A stretch of DNA of 64,000 bases from Leptoclinus maculatus (GCA_032191485.1 JAVDOI010000008.1:4479799-4543798); one strand, 5' to 3'; shown: positions 50,890 to 64,000, counted from the stretch's first letter. Made by a program: numbers and translations. The notes: a model not told the origin generated them from the sequence alone.

Positions 50890-51340
50890 GCAGTTAACCA
50901 TGGCTCTATAAATGGCAATGTCACTTTCTGTTGGTCCAGACTGAAATAGTTCAACATTTATTTGATGGTTTGCCCTGAAATTTGTTTCAGACATTCTTTG
51001 GCCCCACAGGATAAATTGTACTAACATTGGTGAACTCCGGACTTTTTCCTTTAGCGGCACCATCAGGTTCGAAATTTGAATGTGTCCGATACTGCAAAAC
51101 TTATCGCGTTCACATCAGCCTCATAACTTTGTATTTTAATGCTAATTAGCAAATGTTAGCATGCTAACACGCTTAACTAAGATGGTTAACATGGGGACGT
51201 TGCACCTGCTAATCATTGTAGCACTGTCATTGTGAGCATGTTAGCATGCTGGTATTAGCAGTTAGCTCTACCGCTGTGCTAAAGTACGGCTTCATAGAGC
51301 TGCTCACATGGATGTACTGTAGACTCTTAGTCGTGTGTTA
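50890..51340 (+). repeat. Teleost interspersed repeat, longest copy (family 1)
   Basis: Ordered blocks include TCTGTTGGTCCAGACTGAAA, TGATGGTTTGCCCTGAAATT, CACCATCAGGTTCGAAATTT, GCTAATTAGCAAATGTTAGC, CATGCTAACACGCTTAACTA and TGAGCATGTTAGCATGCTGG, ending near GTAGACTCTTAG. All match a remembered percomorph repeat. A gap around 51092 removes part of the middle. Copies at 4708-4925 and 31715-31875 share parts. There is no coding capacity. The two GTTAGCATGCTAAC-like palindromes are typical. Confidence 0.75.
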
Positions 51341-53197
51341 TCTTGGTTCAAAGCTAGGTGCAGCTGATCTAAACCAGCTAGTACAAGGTACAATATGCAA
51401 TCTAGCTGTTGGTGCACTATAAGTTGAGTAATCGTGGTGTTATACCCTAATTGGAATATCAATTTTGCCTTTGCATTTACTACATTTTTGATGTATCTCA
51501 GGACCTCACAGTCTTTCTAAACTGGCAGGATCAGGCATTTGCTTTTAATTGCAACTCGCGCTCATGTCAAATTCACTCATGTTTCTTTTAATACCACAAG
51601 GCTTGCCTTCTGCAAGTGTTAGCTAATTAAGGAAATGTCTGCTTTGCAACATAAAAACAGGAATCCATTCACAAATAGCCTGGTAGTTCATACTGTATTA
51701 CATTAGCTTTAACACTGGATGCCAGGAAAATAAACAAGTACAGTAAGTAGAAATGAGCCTGAACTCGCTCCTGTGTGCTTGTATCACCTTCATGTCCGTG
51801 TGGTCTGCTGCCTGTGTGTGAGCAGCGGCGACCTTCGCATTTTTATCCGTTTGTTATTCCTTTTGCTGAAGAGCTGAAAAGAAGGTCTTGGAAGAAATTG
51901 TATTTCCTCAGATCTAACTGGATCATCGTAATCGCAGGGTAACCTGCCTCTGTAGTCCCAGCCGCAGGCTTAACCGTGAAAGGAAAAGCTCCCTATCCCA
52001 AACCCTCATTCTGCTCTGTGTACAAACACCTAATCCCATTTGTGCAGAATAACTGTGCTCCGCTCCACTCTTACACCTTTCGCTTTTATTATTATGGAAT
52101 TAAGAGGCACTGGATAAGAACAACATCTCATAACAAGCAGCTCACGCGTCTTGCATTATAGCTTGTTCAAATGTTGTACTTTATGCACCGGAGCATCCTG
52201 CTTATTTAAAACGTATCTTGTACAATCCTGTAATAATAACTCGCTCACTGAATGAATCTGTCACTCAGAAACAGCAGCTTGTTTGCCAGGACTGCAGCCA
52301 CGCCGAGTCTGGTAGGATACGTTTCTGTGACTGCTTTGGATTATTAGATGATTAAGAAGGACAGGAATAGTGTTTCTATGCTGCAAGAAACACACAAGAC
52401 CTTTACTTTTCTGCATATTGATGTGTCCCCGCTTTCTCTAAATCAGTCTATTAGTTTTCTCCCTGTATAATCCCCTCAATTAGTCTTTATTTTTTAGTGG
52501 TACATAACATCCTTGCTGGGGTAATTGGACTCAGTCTGGAGGAGCTTTGGCACAGGCCCAAATGCGCCCAAACCTCAATATAGAAGCCCTGCTGAGAAAC
52601 TGATGACATTTTTGTGTTGTGTTTTTTTTTCTTTCCACAAGTCACGCCAGTCAGTAACCAGGCCAAACAAATCAAATCCAGGGGATCATTAGGCTGTTCT
52701 TAATGATGTCAGCCTGGTGGCATCCAGGCCTTTTCATTCAGCCTTTGCATAGCTCACAGTCCCACGGTCGTATTCAGAAGCGTCACTGCTCCTCTCTGTC
52801 CATCTGCAATTTTGAAAAAGAGGCTTTTTGTGCCTCTAAGGATGAACTGAAGACATTTGAACAAAATCCAAGGATTCAATATATTCTTTTGATTGACGGC
52901 GGCACAAAGAAATCTAGTACATAGCATAGAAAGTGTTACTCTTTCACCTGAGGCAAGTATTGCTTTTGGATGTTTTTTTCCAACCTCAAAGACACAAGAA
53001 TTTAGATTTAGTAAAAGAAGCCCCATTATTGCCTCAGTACACTTTACAGTATCATTTAAGGGGTCAACGAGCTGGCTTTTAACAGTGAGAGTATCGATCC
53101 CGGTGACTTTGTGCTGCAATCAATGCCTTCCTGGAAATGGAGAGTCTGTGTGTGGTGGGACTGGTGGCTGAGTTGTTGCTGGAGAGGTTGAAAGACC

Positions 53198-53362
53198 AAG
53201 TGACTCATACAGATCATGTAGTTTACTGTAAAATAACTTGGTGACGCATACAGATCATGTAGTTTACTGTAAAATAACTTGGTGACGCATACAGATCATG
53301 TAGTTTACTGTAAAATAACTAAGTGAAGCATACAGATCATGTAGTTTACTGTACAATAACTA
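53198..53362 (+). repeat. 41-bp tandem repeat, four copies
   Basis: AGATCATGTAGTTTACTGTA starts at 53211, 53252, 53293 and 53334, a constant period of 41 bp. The linker varies (GGTGACGCATAC, AAGTGAAGCATAC, AGTGACTCATAC). The middle copies are almost identical. Confidence 0.97.
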
Positions 53363-53998
53363 ACCCAGTATTAATGTGATGTTGATGCTATCATTGTTAT
53401 ATGCTCTGGCTCAGGTTAAGCCCTTTGTAAAGCATGCAACAAACACAAACAGAGAATGAATACCATAGAACTTCTTTTACTATCTAGATTTACAGATTTT
53501 TCAGTGTCAAATATTACCAAACTGCTAACCTTTAAATACGTTTTATGTTTTACTCACCTGGCCGATCAATAGTGTGCATGCGCAACTCTCACCAGAGAGG
53601 AGAAAGACGTGAGATGATTATAATTGTATTGTATATTCCAATATGTCTTTTCATATTTCTTGGTTCAGAATGAATTGTGTAGAAGCCAATATAATATCAA
53701 GTGTGAAATTAGGATAGCAAACAGTGGATTCAAGTTTGTCCAGGAGTCGTTCCTATTGTTATGTCGAAGCTGAAATGATAATTGAGAAACATGGCAATGT
53801 GAAATGATAGCGCTTGTTTTGCGAGCCTAAACAAACACCATAGCTCATGCTGCCAAGAGGGTATTTTGAATTCAGACAATGTTGGACCGTAACAGCTTTT
53901 TATTCAAAACAAGAACCCATGGAATTGGTTTGGGTGGGCGGCCTCTCCAAACATGAGCTAGAAAGATAAATGTGTGTGCAAGTGTGAGTTTGCACATC

Positions 53999-54000
<2 letters not shown>

Positions 54001-54046
<46 letters not shown>
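54001..54046. repeat. (TG)23 microsatellite
   Basis: 46 bp of uninterrupted TG. Confidence 0.97.
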
Positions 54047-54047
<1 letters not shown>

Positions 54048-54379
54048 ATGTATTGTTTGTATACAAAACAATAACTCTTCACCAAATATGAAAGAGGCAG
54101 CACATTGAATATGATGTCCCACACCCCAAGAACATCGACACAGTGTCACAGAGAAGAGTCTGGGCAGGAGACAGGACAGCCTCCGAACAAACAAACAAGC
54201 TGCTGAACAGCTCACATTGTTGACAGCCAAGTTGATTCAAAGTGGATTTTTCGGTCAAGAGGAAGACTTGAGCTGCAATTTGTTGCCACAGATGCAACAT
54301 GTCAACAATATGAAAAATCGTCCAATTTTGTCCGGAAGACTAAGTCTATCTTATTGAATTCCATTTGGGCTGAATGATG

Positions 54380-54680
54380 CCTCCGTTCCGTCCCCAGCGC
54401 AGCGATACGCCACAGACTGCCGCCTGCTTTTCAATTCCAGATGTAATTGAGTGTGTGTTTTTCATGAAGCTGCAGTGGCCATTAATTAACACACGTAAAA
54501 AGCAGCACATTAATTGTGGGACAGGTTAGAAAGCCTACTTGCAGTAATCAATTAGATGATAAATAATAAATGAAATCGCCCCATTCGCAGCCTGGGGAAA
54601 TTCAATTATTTATCATCCTCGCTTGTTCCCTGGAGGAACCTCCACGTCTGTGTAACAGCTCAGGTAAATTATTGGCTTAA
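54380..54680. promoter_or_regulatory. Candidate non-coding element rich in ATTA/TAAT cores
   Basis: Within about 300 bp there are CATTAATTAACAC, CACATTAATTGTGGG, CAATTAGATGATAAATAATA and TTCAATTATTTATC. Such clusters of homeodomain-type cores occur in vertebrate enhancers. There is no microsatellite or known repeat inside it. One sequence cannot show conservation, so this is only a candidate. Confidence 0.25.
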
Positions 54681-55228
54681 CATCTTCACCACAGACGACT
54701 GCAGGATTGTGTGTGTGGAGCCACAATGCACACGTTCACATGTACACAGGTGAACGCACGCGATTTGGAAGCACTCCCCTCGGAAATCTGATGATTGGGG
54801 AGGATGAACGGCTGTCAGGGCCCCGGGGGCCGACTGCTCCTCGCTCTTCCTCACCAACAAATAGCCCCTTCCCCCGACTTCAATGTATCATTACGGCTGC
54901 AGTACATGTCCTTTTTTTGCTCGCTGTGCGAGTAATGGAGCGCGGTCTCGCTGCTGCTGATATGTCCTTCAGCCGTCGATCAAAAAGGACGTGTCCAGAC
55001 ACGGTTCCTGATGCAATGATGATATACTGTCTAGTGTAAAAAATGAGTTTGTTCCAAAGTTGCGGTCATGACTTGCAACATTAAGTTGTCTTTGCTCAAA
55101 GTCTATTTTCTCCCCCTTACTTTTCTCCCTTTTTTATCTCATTTCCGCCCATCTTCTCTCCTCAGCTTTATCTTATTTTTCTTGGTTGAAGCATCGCTCC
55201 ATGTCGCTGCCAGCTTGCCTTCTCTCCT

Positions 55229-55249
55229 CCCCCCCCCCCCCCCCCCCCC
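55229..55249. repeat. Poly-C run of 21
   Basis: 21 consecutive cytosines follow a pyrimidine-rich stretch starting near 55100. Confidence 0.95.
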
Positions 55250-57507
55250 TTTGTGTTCTCCTGTCGTGGTGCAACTCTAAGCTTGCACACAAAGTGAGGT
55301 TTGCCCTGGGATAAAGGAGTGCGCTCACAACCTCTCACCTGAGGTATTCACGCTTAACAGAGTGTCCCCTCGGGCCTGTGGGAGAGTCTGTGTTCACAGC
55401 CTGCCTTTGGCGAGGGGAGGGGGGGGGTGACAGAGTTAGTTCTCTCAACCTCTCGCTCTTTTCTCCGCCTCTGCAATTGAAGATCACATGCTTTTACACG
55501 ACTAATCAAAAACACGATGTCTGATGGAACGGAGCAGGACAAGCGTGTGCCCTCTTTCACTTTATTCGCTCCCCTTCAATCTGTACAATGAGCATTTCTT
55601 GGATCTGAGTTCATGGTCCCTTCGGGGCTGCATGAGGCAGAAGCATTCACACAGAAAAACTCTCCGGGGGCTTCTTTCGATGAAAGCTTCCATCTGTACG
55701 CCGACGATAAGTTATAATCCTGTAAATGTTGCATTGTTCCTCTCTAACTCTTTCTTTATCTGCTCGTATGAATCTCATTAGTATTTTTCTTTCACCTCAG
55801 TTGTCTGCTGCCTTGCCGCAGTCCATCGGGATGAGATTAGAGAATAGACTTTCCTACTGCGGTTTCCCATGATTGATTGCTCTCAGGCACTTTGGCAGTT
55901 GGAGTTATGATTCCTACCGAGGATTCATCTATTTTGATTCTCTGCTTTTAATGCTCGCAATCCCACGGTGCAGTTTGTGTCTTAGTGAGGCCATCGGTTG
56001 ACTGATGGCTCGCTGCTGCTGCTGCTGCTGCTCATGAGCAGCCTGCATTACCGCTCTACGGTCGGTATCGTCACCGGGTGGTCTGATTGAAGCCAGAGAA
56101 CATGTTTACAATTTTAAGAGGAAAGCACAGATCACACTGTTAATGGTTGCAAAACCCGGCCTCTGTAGGAAAAGCAACAAAAAAAAAATCTATCCTGAGT
56201 GTTTTACAACCATAACCCTTCAACAGCCAGTGCTGGGGTTCTGAAAGCCATTCGCCTATCAGTCACAACCCACAGTCTGGGCTTACAAGTCTGCCTTGCC
56301 TATTCATGCAGGAAATACAATATCTGTGTGTTCACATCATGCTTTATAATTCCAGGGGAAGGGCTGTAAGTGTACAATACATGTGTTCTTTCAAAGCAAT
56401 TTGCAGCTTCACGTTTACAGTTACACATACCCGCTCACAAGCTGCAGCTCGTGGTATTACACATGCCGCACACACGGGTGTGAATAAGACATTCTGTCCA
56501 GCAACTGTGAAGATCTAGTTTGTGTTGCAAAGATTCCAACGTTCATCCGTTTAGCTCCGACGATTTTTTTCTACTTTTCTTTGGATTATGTGATAATAAA
56601 CTGAACATGTTTAAGTGTTAAATGTCCCCTTGGGCTTGAGGATACTGTGAAAGGCCCTTTTTTAATATGTTCCACCATTATATGGACCAATTCCATCAAT
56701 TCATCAAGAACATAATTGGCAGGTTAATCAATAACATATCAAAAAGCTTTAGTTGCGGGTCTAAATTGAGGAGAAGGGTGCGTACAAATTACAACACGAT
56801 GCAAGTTTAACACAACGCCTCTCCAAAACAATCTCAACCAAAATCAAACAATCACTTAGCTTTAATTCATGGCTGGGCTCCATCGAGTCATTCATATTTT
56901 GCGTTTTATTTAAATGAATCATTGTGCCTAAAATGTTTTTTTTGTAAATTCTACCGCTCCTGTTTGCGTACCCTCTAGATGCACTAATACAAACATTAAT
57001 CACACTCACCCCTTTGATGTCGACCGCATTTAGTGCGTTCTCAAGTGTAAATTGCTTGCGTAATGTAAATACAGACCTCATTTGTCCTTTTCTTGTTTTC
57101 CTTCTTTATTATTTGCGTTGCAGCTGTCTTAATTTCCCCACGTGGCTCGTTTGTTTTAACATTTACCTCCTGTGAAGCCTCACAGTATAACCAGCCTTTT
57201 AACAACTGGGAGTTATAAACCTTCTACAAAAAACACTTTAATGGCAGTTGCTCAGGTAAAAAAGGGAGCAGAAGTCCTTTACTGTCCATGTTCAGTCTTT
57301 TTGAAGCCTTCCTCTGCTGCCGTATGTGCATGACATTCATATTAGACGACGTTCTGCTTCCTTCTGTCTGCGGTAATGTACAGGTGAAGATGAATGCTGA
57401 CTTTACAGAAAGGATTTTGTATTCACGCTCTCTCCGGTGGCTCGGGGATAGTGAACCCATCACTCTTGAGTAGGTTAGAAATAGGATTATACTGCATTCT
57501 GACTGTC

Positions 57508-57523
57508 GGGGGGGGGGGGGGGG
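57508..57523. repeat. Poly-G run of 16
   Basis: 16 consecutive guanines. The length is likely uncertain in any assembly. Confidence 0.93.
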
Positions 57524-59400
57524 AGGAGTTTGATATATTGGTTAATATGCATGCAGGCTTAAGCTAACAGTTCTTGGCCTATTCCCAAGTGGAGAGGTGT
57601 GTAGATCAGGTATTAAGTCTGCTGCTGGTCTTTTCTGGTAAGTAGGACAACTTTTTTATCACCAGGTGACAGTGTACCAGGTGGTAGACGTCACGCTTTG
57701 TGGGTACAAATGTGATGCGAACGAATTGAACCTGAATGTGAGGGCTCAGATTATGGCACCGTGGATGTGCACGCTGACGTGACTATATAGACTAAATACA
57801 AACTGGCAGACGTACACAAAGCCTTCACACACATACACACAAAAGCCCATAAAAAGACCCTACGTGTGGGAAGAAAGACGAAAGTGAAAAATCTATTATT
57901 TGTGTCTCACCTATATTTCCAAGCTGCATCAGGGCACTGTGCTTTCACACGTCGGTCTCAATTTTAGAGCCAGGATATTGTTAAGAAACAGGCTTTGCTG
58001 TTCCCTTTATTCATTTTTACAAGTTTGGAATTATATGACACAAGGCCGCGAGTACCTTGCTGGCTTTGAATGTGTTAATGCATATATAAGGTGTTGTTTG
58101 TATGCTTAAAAGTGTGGCCAAAACTTCACAATGTGAACAGAAACAGGTGCAGTTTGGACAAACATCCACACTTTTTTACTGAGTGTCATCATGTACTCCT
58201 CTTCTTTTATTCAGCTTTATTCCACCACAATGTTCAAACTGATCTGGTGTAAATAATACAGAAAGAAAGGAAAGTGCTTAAGATGTTTATTTCTTTAATG
58301 AACTTTACTGTCATTAATGTAAGTAACTTAGGTGACAGGAAGTTGTAGATGCTTCCCAAACGAAGCCTTTAAGTGCGTTTGGACAGAAAGCAAAGTCATT
58401 GTTTTTGTATTTCATACAGAGGATTTCATAGCAAATCTGTTTAGGCAGCATTGCATTTGGGGGGGGAAGACAAATTTAAAAAAGAAAAGTACTTCCAGTT
58501 TAATATGTCCTGCCCTGAATGGGTAGCAGTTATTATACATAAGGTGAATAACTCCAGAATCATAGAATATCTGTGTTGCTGTTCATGGTGACCCAAGCCT
58601 GCTGAAAATAGTTCGTTTTTGCCTTCGACATAAATGTTCTTCCCCCAATAATATGCAAATTATTGGAACCGAGAATGAATGAGAATCAAAATCGATAAGC
58701 AGAATGGGAATTGATAAAATCGTAAGCAATAACTCTTATCTGTCTCTTCCGCCTCGTTCCTTTTGTGGAGCAGCGTCAGTCCAGTGGGCAGATTGTACAT
58801 CCGGCGTTGGTTTGCAGCCGGTCTGGGTCTGATTAGCACAGGGAGATGGGCCCATGTATCACCGGGGCAGACAGAGGGGGCTGCTGATCGAGGCCACTTT
58901 ATTGCGGAGATGCAGTTGATTGTTCTGGCAGAACCGTCGACCATCCTGCCGTCGTTCTGTCGCTCCTTTACAGACACACACACACACACATACAGAGCTA
59001 GAGAGAAAGGTTATTTCATTTAATCTATATAATGATACAAATGGTAAAAATGGCCGTGACAATTTCATGATTTGTCCAACCAACAGGCCCAAAGATACAA
59101 TAAATAAATACTAACACGTTTCAGAAAATGCAACCAGCAAACATATTGTATGTTATTCAGCTTTATCTAACATTGTCCCATTGAGCTTCGTTTTGCAAAG
59201 TAGACACGAACGAGACGGCAACATAAAAAACTAAATCGAGGAATGGATAAAACAATAATAAAACAATAAAGAACAAGACTAAAATACAAATAGTTTGAGC
59301 TGAAAATGAAGTCGGGTAGGCACTACAATGATGAGCGATTATCTGAATGGTAATGTTAGATGAAGATACAGATTGTGCTATTTTACAACATATTTTCTTA

Positions 59401-59437
59401 CATTTAATGAGATAAAAGTAATCGTTAGTTGCAGCAC
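59401..59437 (+). repeat. End fragment of a teleost interspersed repeat (family 2)
   Basis: AAAAGTAATCGTTAGTTGCA matches the 3' end of the family seen at 30901-31085 and 24365-24598. It abuts the TIR element that begins at 59447. Confidence 0.45.
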
Positions 59438-59446
59438 GACAAATAA

Positions 59447-60294
59447 CACTTACCGTATTTTCCGCACTATAGGGCGCACTGGATTATAAGGCGCACTGTC
59501 AATGAATGGTCTATTTTCGATCTTTTTTCATATATAAAGCGCACCGGACTATAAGGCGCGGGCGCTCTGAAGAAATCTGTAGATTCTCCACTTCCGTGTC
59601 CGTATTCTCACGAGATAGTACGAGACTCACACAGCGAGATGTGATGCATATGACGAGCTTATGACGATCTGGGGGACGGACTGTTTACATCGTGTAGTGT
59701 AGCTTGTTAGCTCGTTAGTTAGCACGTCTGCTAACGGCAGCGTTCTGAGACAGCTGTAGCTTTATGATTACAGACATGTAAACACACAGAATAAATAATG
59801 GCCATCAGTGAGAAACTGAGTTGTGTTGTGAGAACAAGTGAACAGCTGGGCAGGTGTCTTGAGAGATAGAGGCAGATTACCCCTAGCTTGTTAGCTCGTT
59901 AGTTAGCACGTCTGCTAACGGCAGCGTTCTGAGACAGCTGTAGCTTTATGATTACAGACATGTAAACACACAGTTAGTGGAGTCTGCGTGACTCACACAG
60001 CGAGCTATGATACTATATGCATGCTTATGCTTACACCTCGTCCAGAACTACCGGTGAGACTCCTGACTACGGTAGCCGTAATGCTGCAAGCGGTGCGGCT
60101 TTGTAGTTTACCCAAGGTCGTACTAAAACATTTTGACAGAGCGCCGTGTACCACACAAAATCGCTTCGAGGTCAGTAAACACAACCAGAATTAATCCATA
60201 TATAAGGCGCTCCGGATTATAAGGCGCACTGTCGTTTTTTGAGAAAATTAAAGGCTTTTAAGTGCGCCTTATAGTGCGGAAAATACGGTAAGTG
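59447..60294. mobile_element. Non-autonomous DNA transposon with terminal inverted repeats
   Basis: The left end reads CACTTACCGTATTTTCCGCA and the right end is its reverse complement (TGCGGAAAATACGGTAAGTG). Next to both ends are subterminal GGATTATAAGGCGCACTGT and CTATAAGGCGC repeats. At 848 bp it carries no transposase. A 90-bp interior segment is duplicated without change (59700-59789 and 59884-59973), and a GACTCACACAGCGAG motif is also present twice. This end sequence is common in fish and amphibian genomes in my memory. I do not assign the superfamily. Confidence 0.9.
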
Positions 60295-60622
60295 AAAATA
60301 GTGTAAGCTAAGAACGGAGACAACCAAAAAGATGCGCCATGAAGTCTTGACTTCTCCACACATTTAAATTCCTTCTCCACACTATTCCCACGTGGCTGAA
60401 GCAGAACACGTGAAGGTTTTCTTTCCTTCTGTATGTTTGGGACAGACGGCAGATGCGCGTCTTCTGCTCTGAGATAATCATAATTAAGCATTCTAATAAT
60501 GAACTTTCTTCGGTCAACTATTCGACTACTGACCTACGTACACATTCTTAACCCAGACACAACGTTTGTATTCATTTCCATCCCTCATTCTCCATCTTTC
60601 TCTGCCTCTGACAGACCTTCTG

Positions 60623-60640
60623 ACACACACACACACACAC
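60623..60640. repeat. (AC)9 microsatellite
   Basis: 18 bp of AC. A similar 17-bp run lies at 58974-58990. Confidence 0.9.
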
Positions 60641-61888
60641 GCGCTGATGAACACTGTGGTGCTTTCCGACATGAGCCTGCGATGTGAGATGGCAGGTGTC
60701 AGTCAAATGTTCCCATTTAAGATGGAAATGATGAATTCACTAAACAGGAAGACGTGTTCGACGGGGCAGAAGCTGGATCTACCGCTAAACTCGGCCTCGC
60801 GCTGACATTTTCAATCGGTAAACAGCCGGCATCGTCCCAACGCCAGATCCATCTCTTAGTTTGAGATGTAGTACGGTGCAGTGAGGAGGATACATTTCTG
60901 TTAGTTCATCTGCTTTGAAGCCGTAATTGGACAATTTGTTTTTTTTGCAGCTGCAGTAAAAACAATAATTGCGAGTGTAGCCATTGTGACGGTCTACATT
61001 CCATAATTACTGCGATAAAAGCATGGTTTCGGCCCCCAATTATCATAATGGCCGCTGCTATTCCCGAAACTACTGTACTTGTCTTAGAAATTTTAATCAC
61101 CTGATGATCAAAGTGATAAAAAAAAAAAGAGATGAGTGAAAGTGAGTTCACACTCACTTTTCTTTCCCGCTTGGTCTACCTGTATCCATGGCAACCCCGA
61201 AAGGCAGAACATTACACAAGATTAAGACGAGATTCGGGGCATAGATGTTCCGATGTCTTCACATTGCATAACAGAAGGTGTCAGCTGTTGAGTGTGCGTC
61301 TACCCATGATGCTCTGGGACACCTCTCTGCCAGCGGCCGCTTCACTTTCCCTTATTTAGTCTTTTTATTTTTGCATCGTGACATTTTTCAAAAAGCGTCC
61401 GACATCCCAAAGGAAAAGGCATCCGCTTCATCCCTCGTACCCTCCATTCGAGATCAGACTCTTCAAGCTTCTTGATGCCATGCTTTGTTTTGATTTTATT
61501 CCCTTGAAATATGAAACTTGCCAGCTTCTTGAAAAGATGCGAGTGACCTTAGTTCACTGTGACAGTTACAGTCAGCAGAATCGCAATGTGACGTGTGCAG
61601 AATTGTCTGGAACAATAGTTCCCATCCCGTTAAATGAGTACAACCTGTGTTCAATTCCAGGAACCAGGACTGTTTTTTCTCATCGCTACTTTTGTATTGT
61701 TTCTTTTTTCTGGACCTCCACAAGGAGTCTCAGGATTAAATCTGAGGGGTTGTGAAGATGAGCAATGGGAGTGGACAGCAGATAAAGATAAGCTTTGTTG
61801 AGCTGTGTTGGACATACTAAACTTAAGAACAGTTGTGAAACGCTGGTCTTGAACAGTGATACATTCATGAACTTTGGTTCATGTAGAG

Positions 61889-62150
61889 TAGGACTGTAAA
61901 TGAGGATTATTTTCTCTATTGATAACTCAGCTGATTACTTTCTAGATTAATCTGTGAAATGTCATCATGATCATGGCCCTCACAGTGTCCCAGAACACAA
62001 GCCGAAGTTGTTGTGTTGTCCAGCCCAACAGTCCAGAATCACATTTGGTTTACTATCATTGAAAACGAAGAGAATCAACCTTCATCTGAGAAGTTGGAAC
62101 CAACACATTTTTCTTCATTTTAACTTGAAAAATGACTCAATTAAATCAAC
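61889..62150 (-). repeat. Teleost interspersed repeat, longest copy (family 2, antisense)
   Basis: Reading + strand: GAGGATTATTTTCTCTATTG, CTAGATTAATCTGTGAAATG, CCTCACAGTGTCCCAGAACA, TTGTTGTGTTGTCCAGCCCA, ACAGTCCAGAATCACATTTG, GTTTACTATCATTGAAAACG, CTGAGAAGTTGGAACCAACA, CTTGAAAAATGACTCAATTA. This is the reverse complement of the family whose sense copies lie at 6392-6532, 24365-24598 and 30901-31085. It is nearly full length but diverged. Confidence 0.75.
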
Positions 62151-62635
62151 TTCAGCTCTGGTTAAGAGTGGACTATTCAAATCTATTCATGTGACTTTCA
62201 TGGTGATCTTTGTTGGAACTGTTAAAAACCTGTGGTGTCCTCGCGTCCAGGCTTGTGAACCACTCACACAGCGTCTGTTCAAATTAAAAAACCGAACTGT
62301 ATGAGCAGCCCCTCAGACATGATCTTTCCATTACCCTGTAATTACATCCCACGAGCCGACGGGAAAACATCACCGCCGTTCTGCCCGGCTCCACCTGCTT
62401 CCTCCGCGTCATTTACTCAGTGAATCAAGAACATGTCAATCCTCCGCTACCAATTCCACCACTCTGTTTCTGCTCCCCTTGAGCTCATTTGCCGCCAATT
62501 CCTCTCCCATCATCCAAACTGTTTGTGGGAGGCCGAGATTGGGCCTATTTCTTCCAGCACGACATTTCATTACATCCAAGAAATGAACACACAGTGACCT
62601 CGGGCTCAGCTCCAGGCGACCATATCGGGTCAAGG

Positions 62636-63193
<558 letters not shown>

Positions 63194-63724
63194 ACGAGAT
63201 TTTATAATTTTTTTCTTACAGCCAACTGACAGAGCGAGCTGTGGCTGCACGATCACCGCTCTCATAACGATATCAATCAGAGCCAATCAGGGCGCTTTCC
63301 TTTGATGTTGAAATACTAATCTGGGCCTTAATGAACCCCATCGTAGTATGATTTTGTCGCCAGCTCTATGATTGCATGATCAAGTTAACCTGCGCTGTAA
63401 CTCAGTGGGGGAAACATGTCAGACGCTCATGGGGAGAAAATGTCCTCGCAGCTTCAAAGTGGCTGTAACCGGCAAAGGCTAGCAGTGACTGGGCAGAGCG
63501 CCATCATAGTGAGGCTGGGAAGTGCTTTCTTTTTGTGCCAAACACTGTTTTGGCACCGTCCATGTCCTCACATTTTGCCCATAAGAGCACGGGACATGGC
63601 AACTCAACTCGAGGTATAGCACTGAAGTTTAAAAAAAAACACACAAACCTTTCTCTCATGTTCCTCCAGTGCTTCTGAAACTTTTGACCGCTCGCTCAGT
63701 ACTTCTCTAACCTTTCTCTGTTGT

Positions 63725-64000
63725 GTTAGAGGAAGTGTTCACATCATTTTTCAAGTAAAAGTAGCAGTTCCACCATATAAAAATACAACAAAAGTCAGAA
63801 TTGTTTTAATCTACAGGTACTCGTGGAAGGTGTGTTATATCATTATATTGTGTTATACTATTGGATGAAGATTATTTATGCATCAACATGGAGGCATTTT
63901 GATGTTTGAGCTTGTTGAGGAGCCAATTTGAACTACATTATATACTATGTATTATATTAATGCAACTAACTTCTATATAATATACATTTCATTAGCTAGT
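63725..64000 (+). repeat. Teleost interspersed repeat (family 3), cut by window end
   Basis: AGAGGAAGTGTTCACATCAT, TTTCAAGTAAAAGTAGCAGT, TCCACCATATAAAAATAC, and then TGTTTGAGCTTGTTGAGGAG, CCAATTTGAACTACATTATA match a remembered teleost repeat beginning AGTGGAGGAAGTATTCAGAT. The interior is shortened. It continues past the window. Confidence 0.7.

Noticed and set aside
61378..61755. 125-codon open frame
   Set aside because: No recognisable motif, and codon content looks like chance intron.

Overview
This is vertebrate nuclear DNA, almost certainly from a ray-finned (teleost, probably percomorph) fish. The signs are widely spaced short coding exons with GT/AG splice sites, very long CA/TG and CT microsatellites, a tRNA-derived SINE, and several interspersed repeat families that I recognise from teleost introns. 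There are no bacterial operons, no CRISPR array and no intact viral or transposase gene. Nearly every long open frame is low-complexity or chance intronic sequence.

The one gene I can support lies on the + strand. Three exons (5613-5709, 26987-27102, 42574-42654) splice in phase into one 98-residue stretch of a class I (GH47) Golgi alpha-1,2-mannosidase. The residues around the first exon (KRYAWGKNELRPLTK) and the third (GEASLFEVNIRY) match the MAN1C1 (mannosidase IC) paralogue better than MAN1A1 or MAN1A2, from memory of those proteins. The enzyme trims mannose from N-glycans in the Golgi. The 5' exon(s), with the cytoplasmic tail, membrane anchor and stem, lie upstream. The exons for the rest of the catalytic barrel lie downstream. 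The introns are about 21.3 kb, 15.5 kb and more than 21 kb.

Layout: 1-5612 is an upstream intron with two old repeat fragments. 5710-26986 is an intron holding a ~1 kb, 31-copy minisatellite (8323-9344) that opens with an inverted unit, long CA and TG arrays, and a diverged local duplication (20427-20579 and 21118-21256). 27103-42573 is an intron with a G-quadruplex motif near the exon, several dispersed repeats and a ~1.07 kb fold-back (inverted-repeat) element at 40408-41477. 42655-64000 is an intron with a SINE, a long degenerate teleost repeat, a 41-bp tandem repeat, a terminal-inverted-repeat DNA element with an internal 90-bp duplication (59447-60294), and a 556-bp nearly pure CT tract (62636-63191).

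I found no new multi-gene system. The structures most worth a second look are the fold-back element, the minisatellite with its inverted junction, the CT tract, and a short cysteine-rich open frame on the minus strand (9560-9750). Repeat family calls rest on remembered consensus sequences and need a database check.
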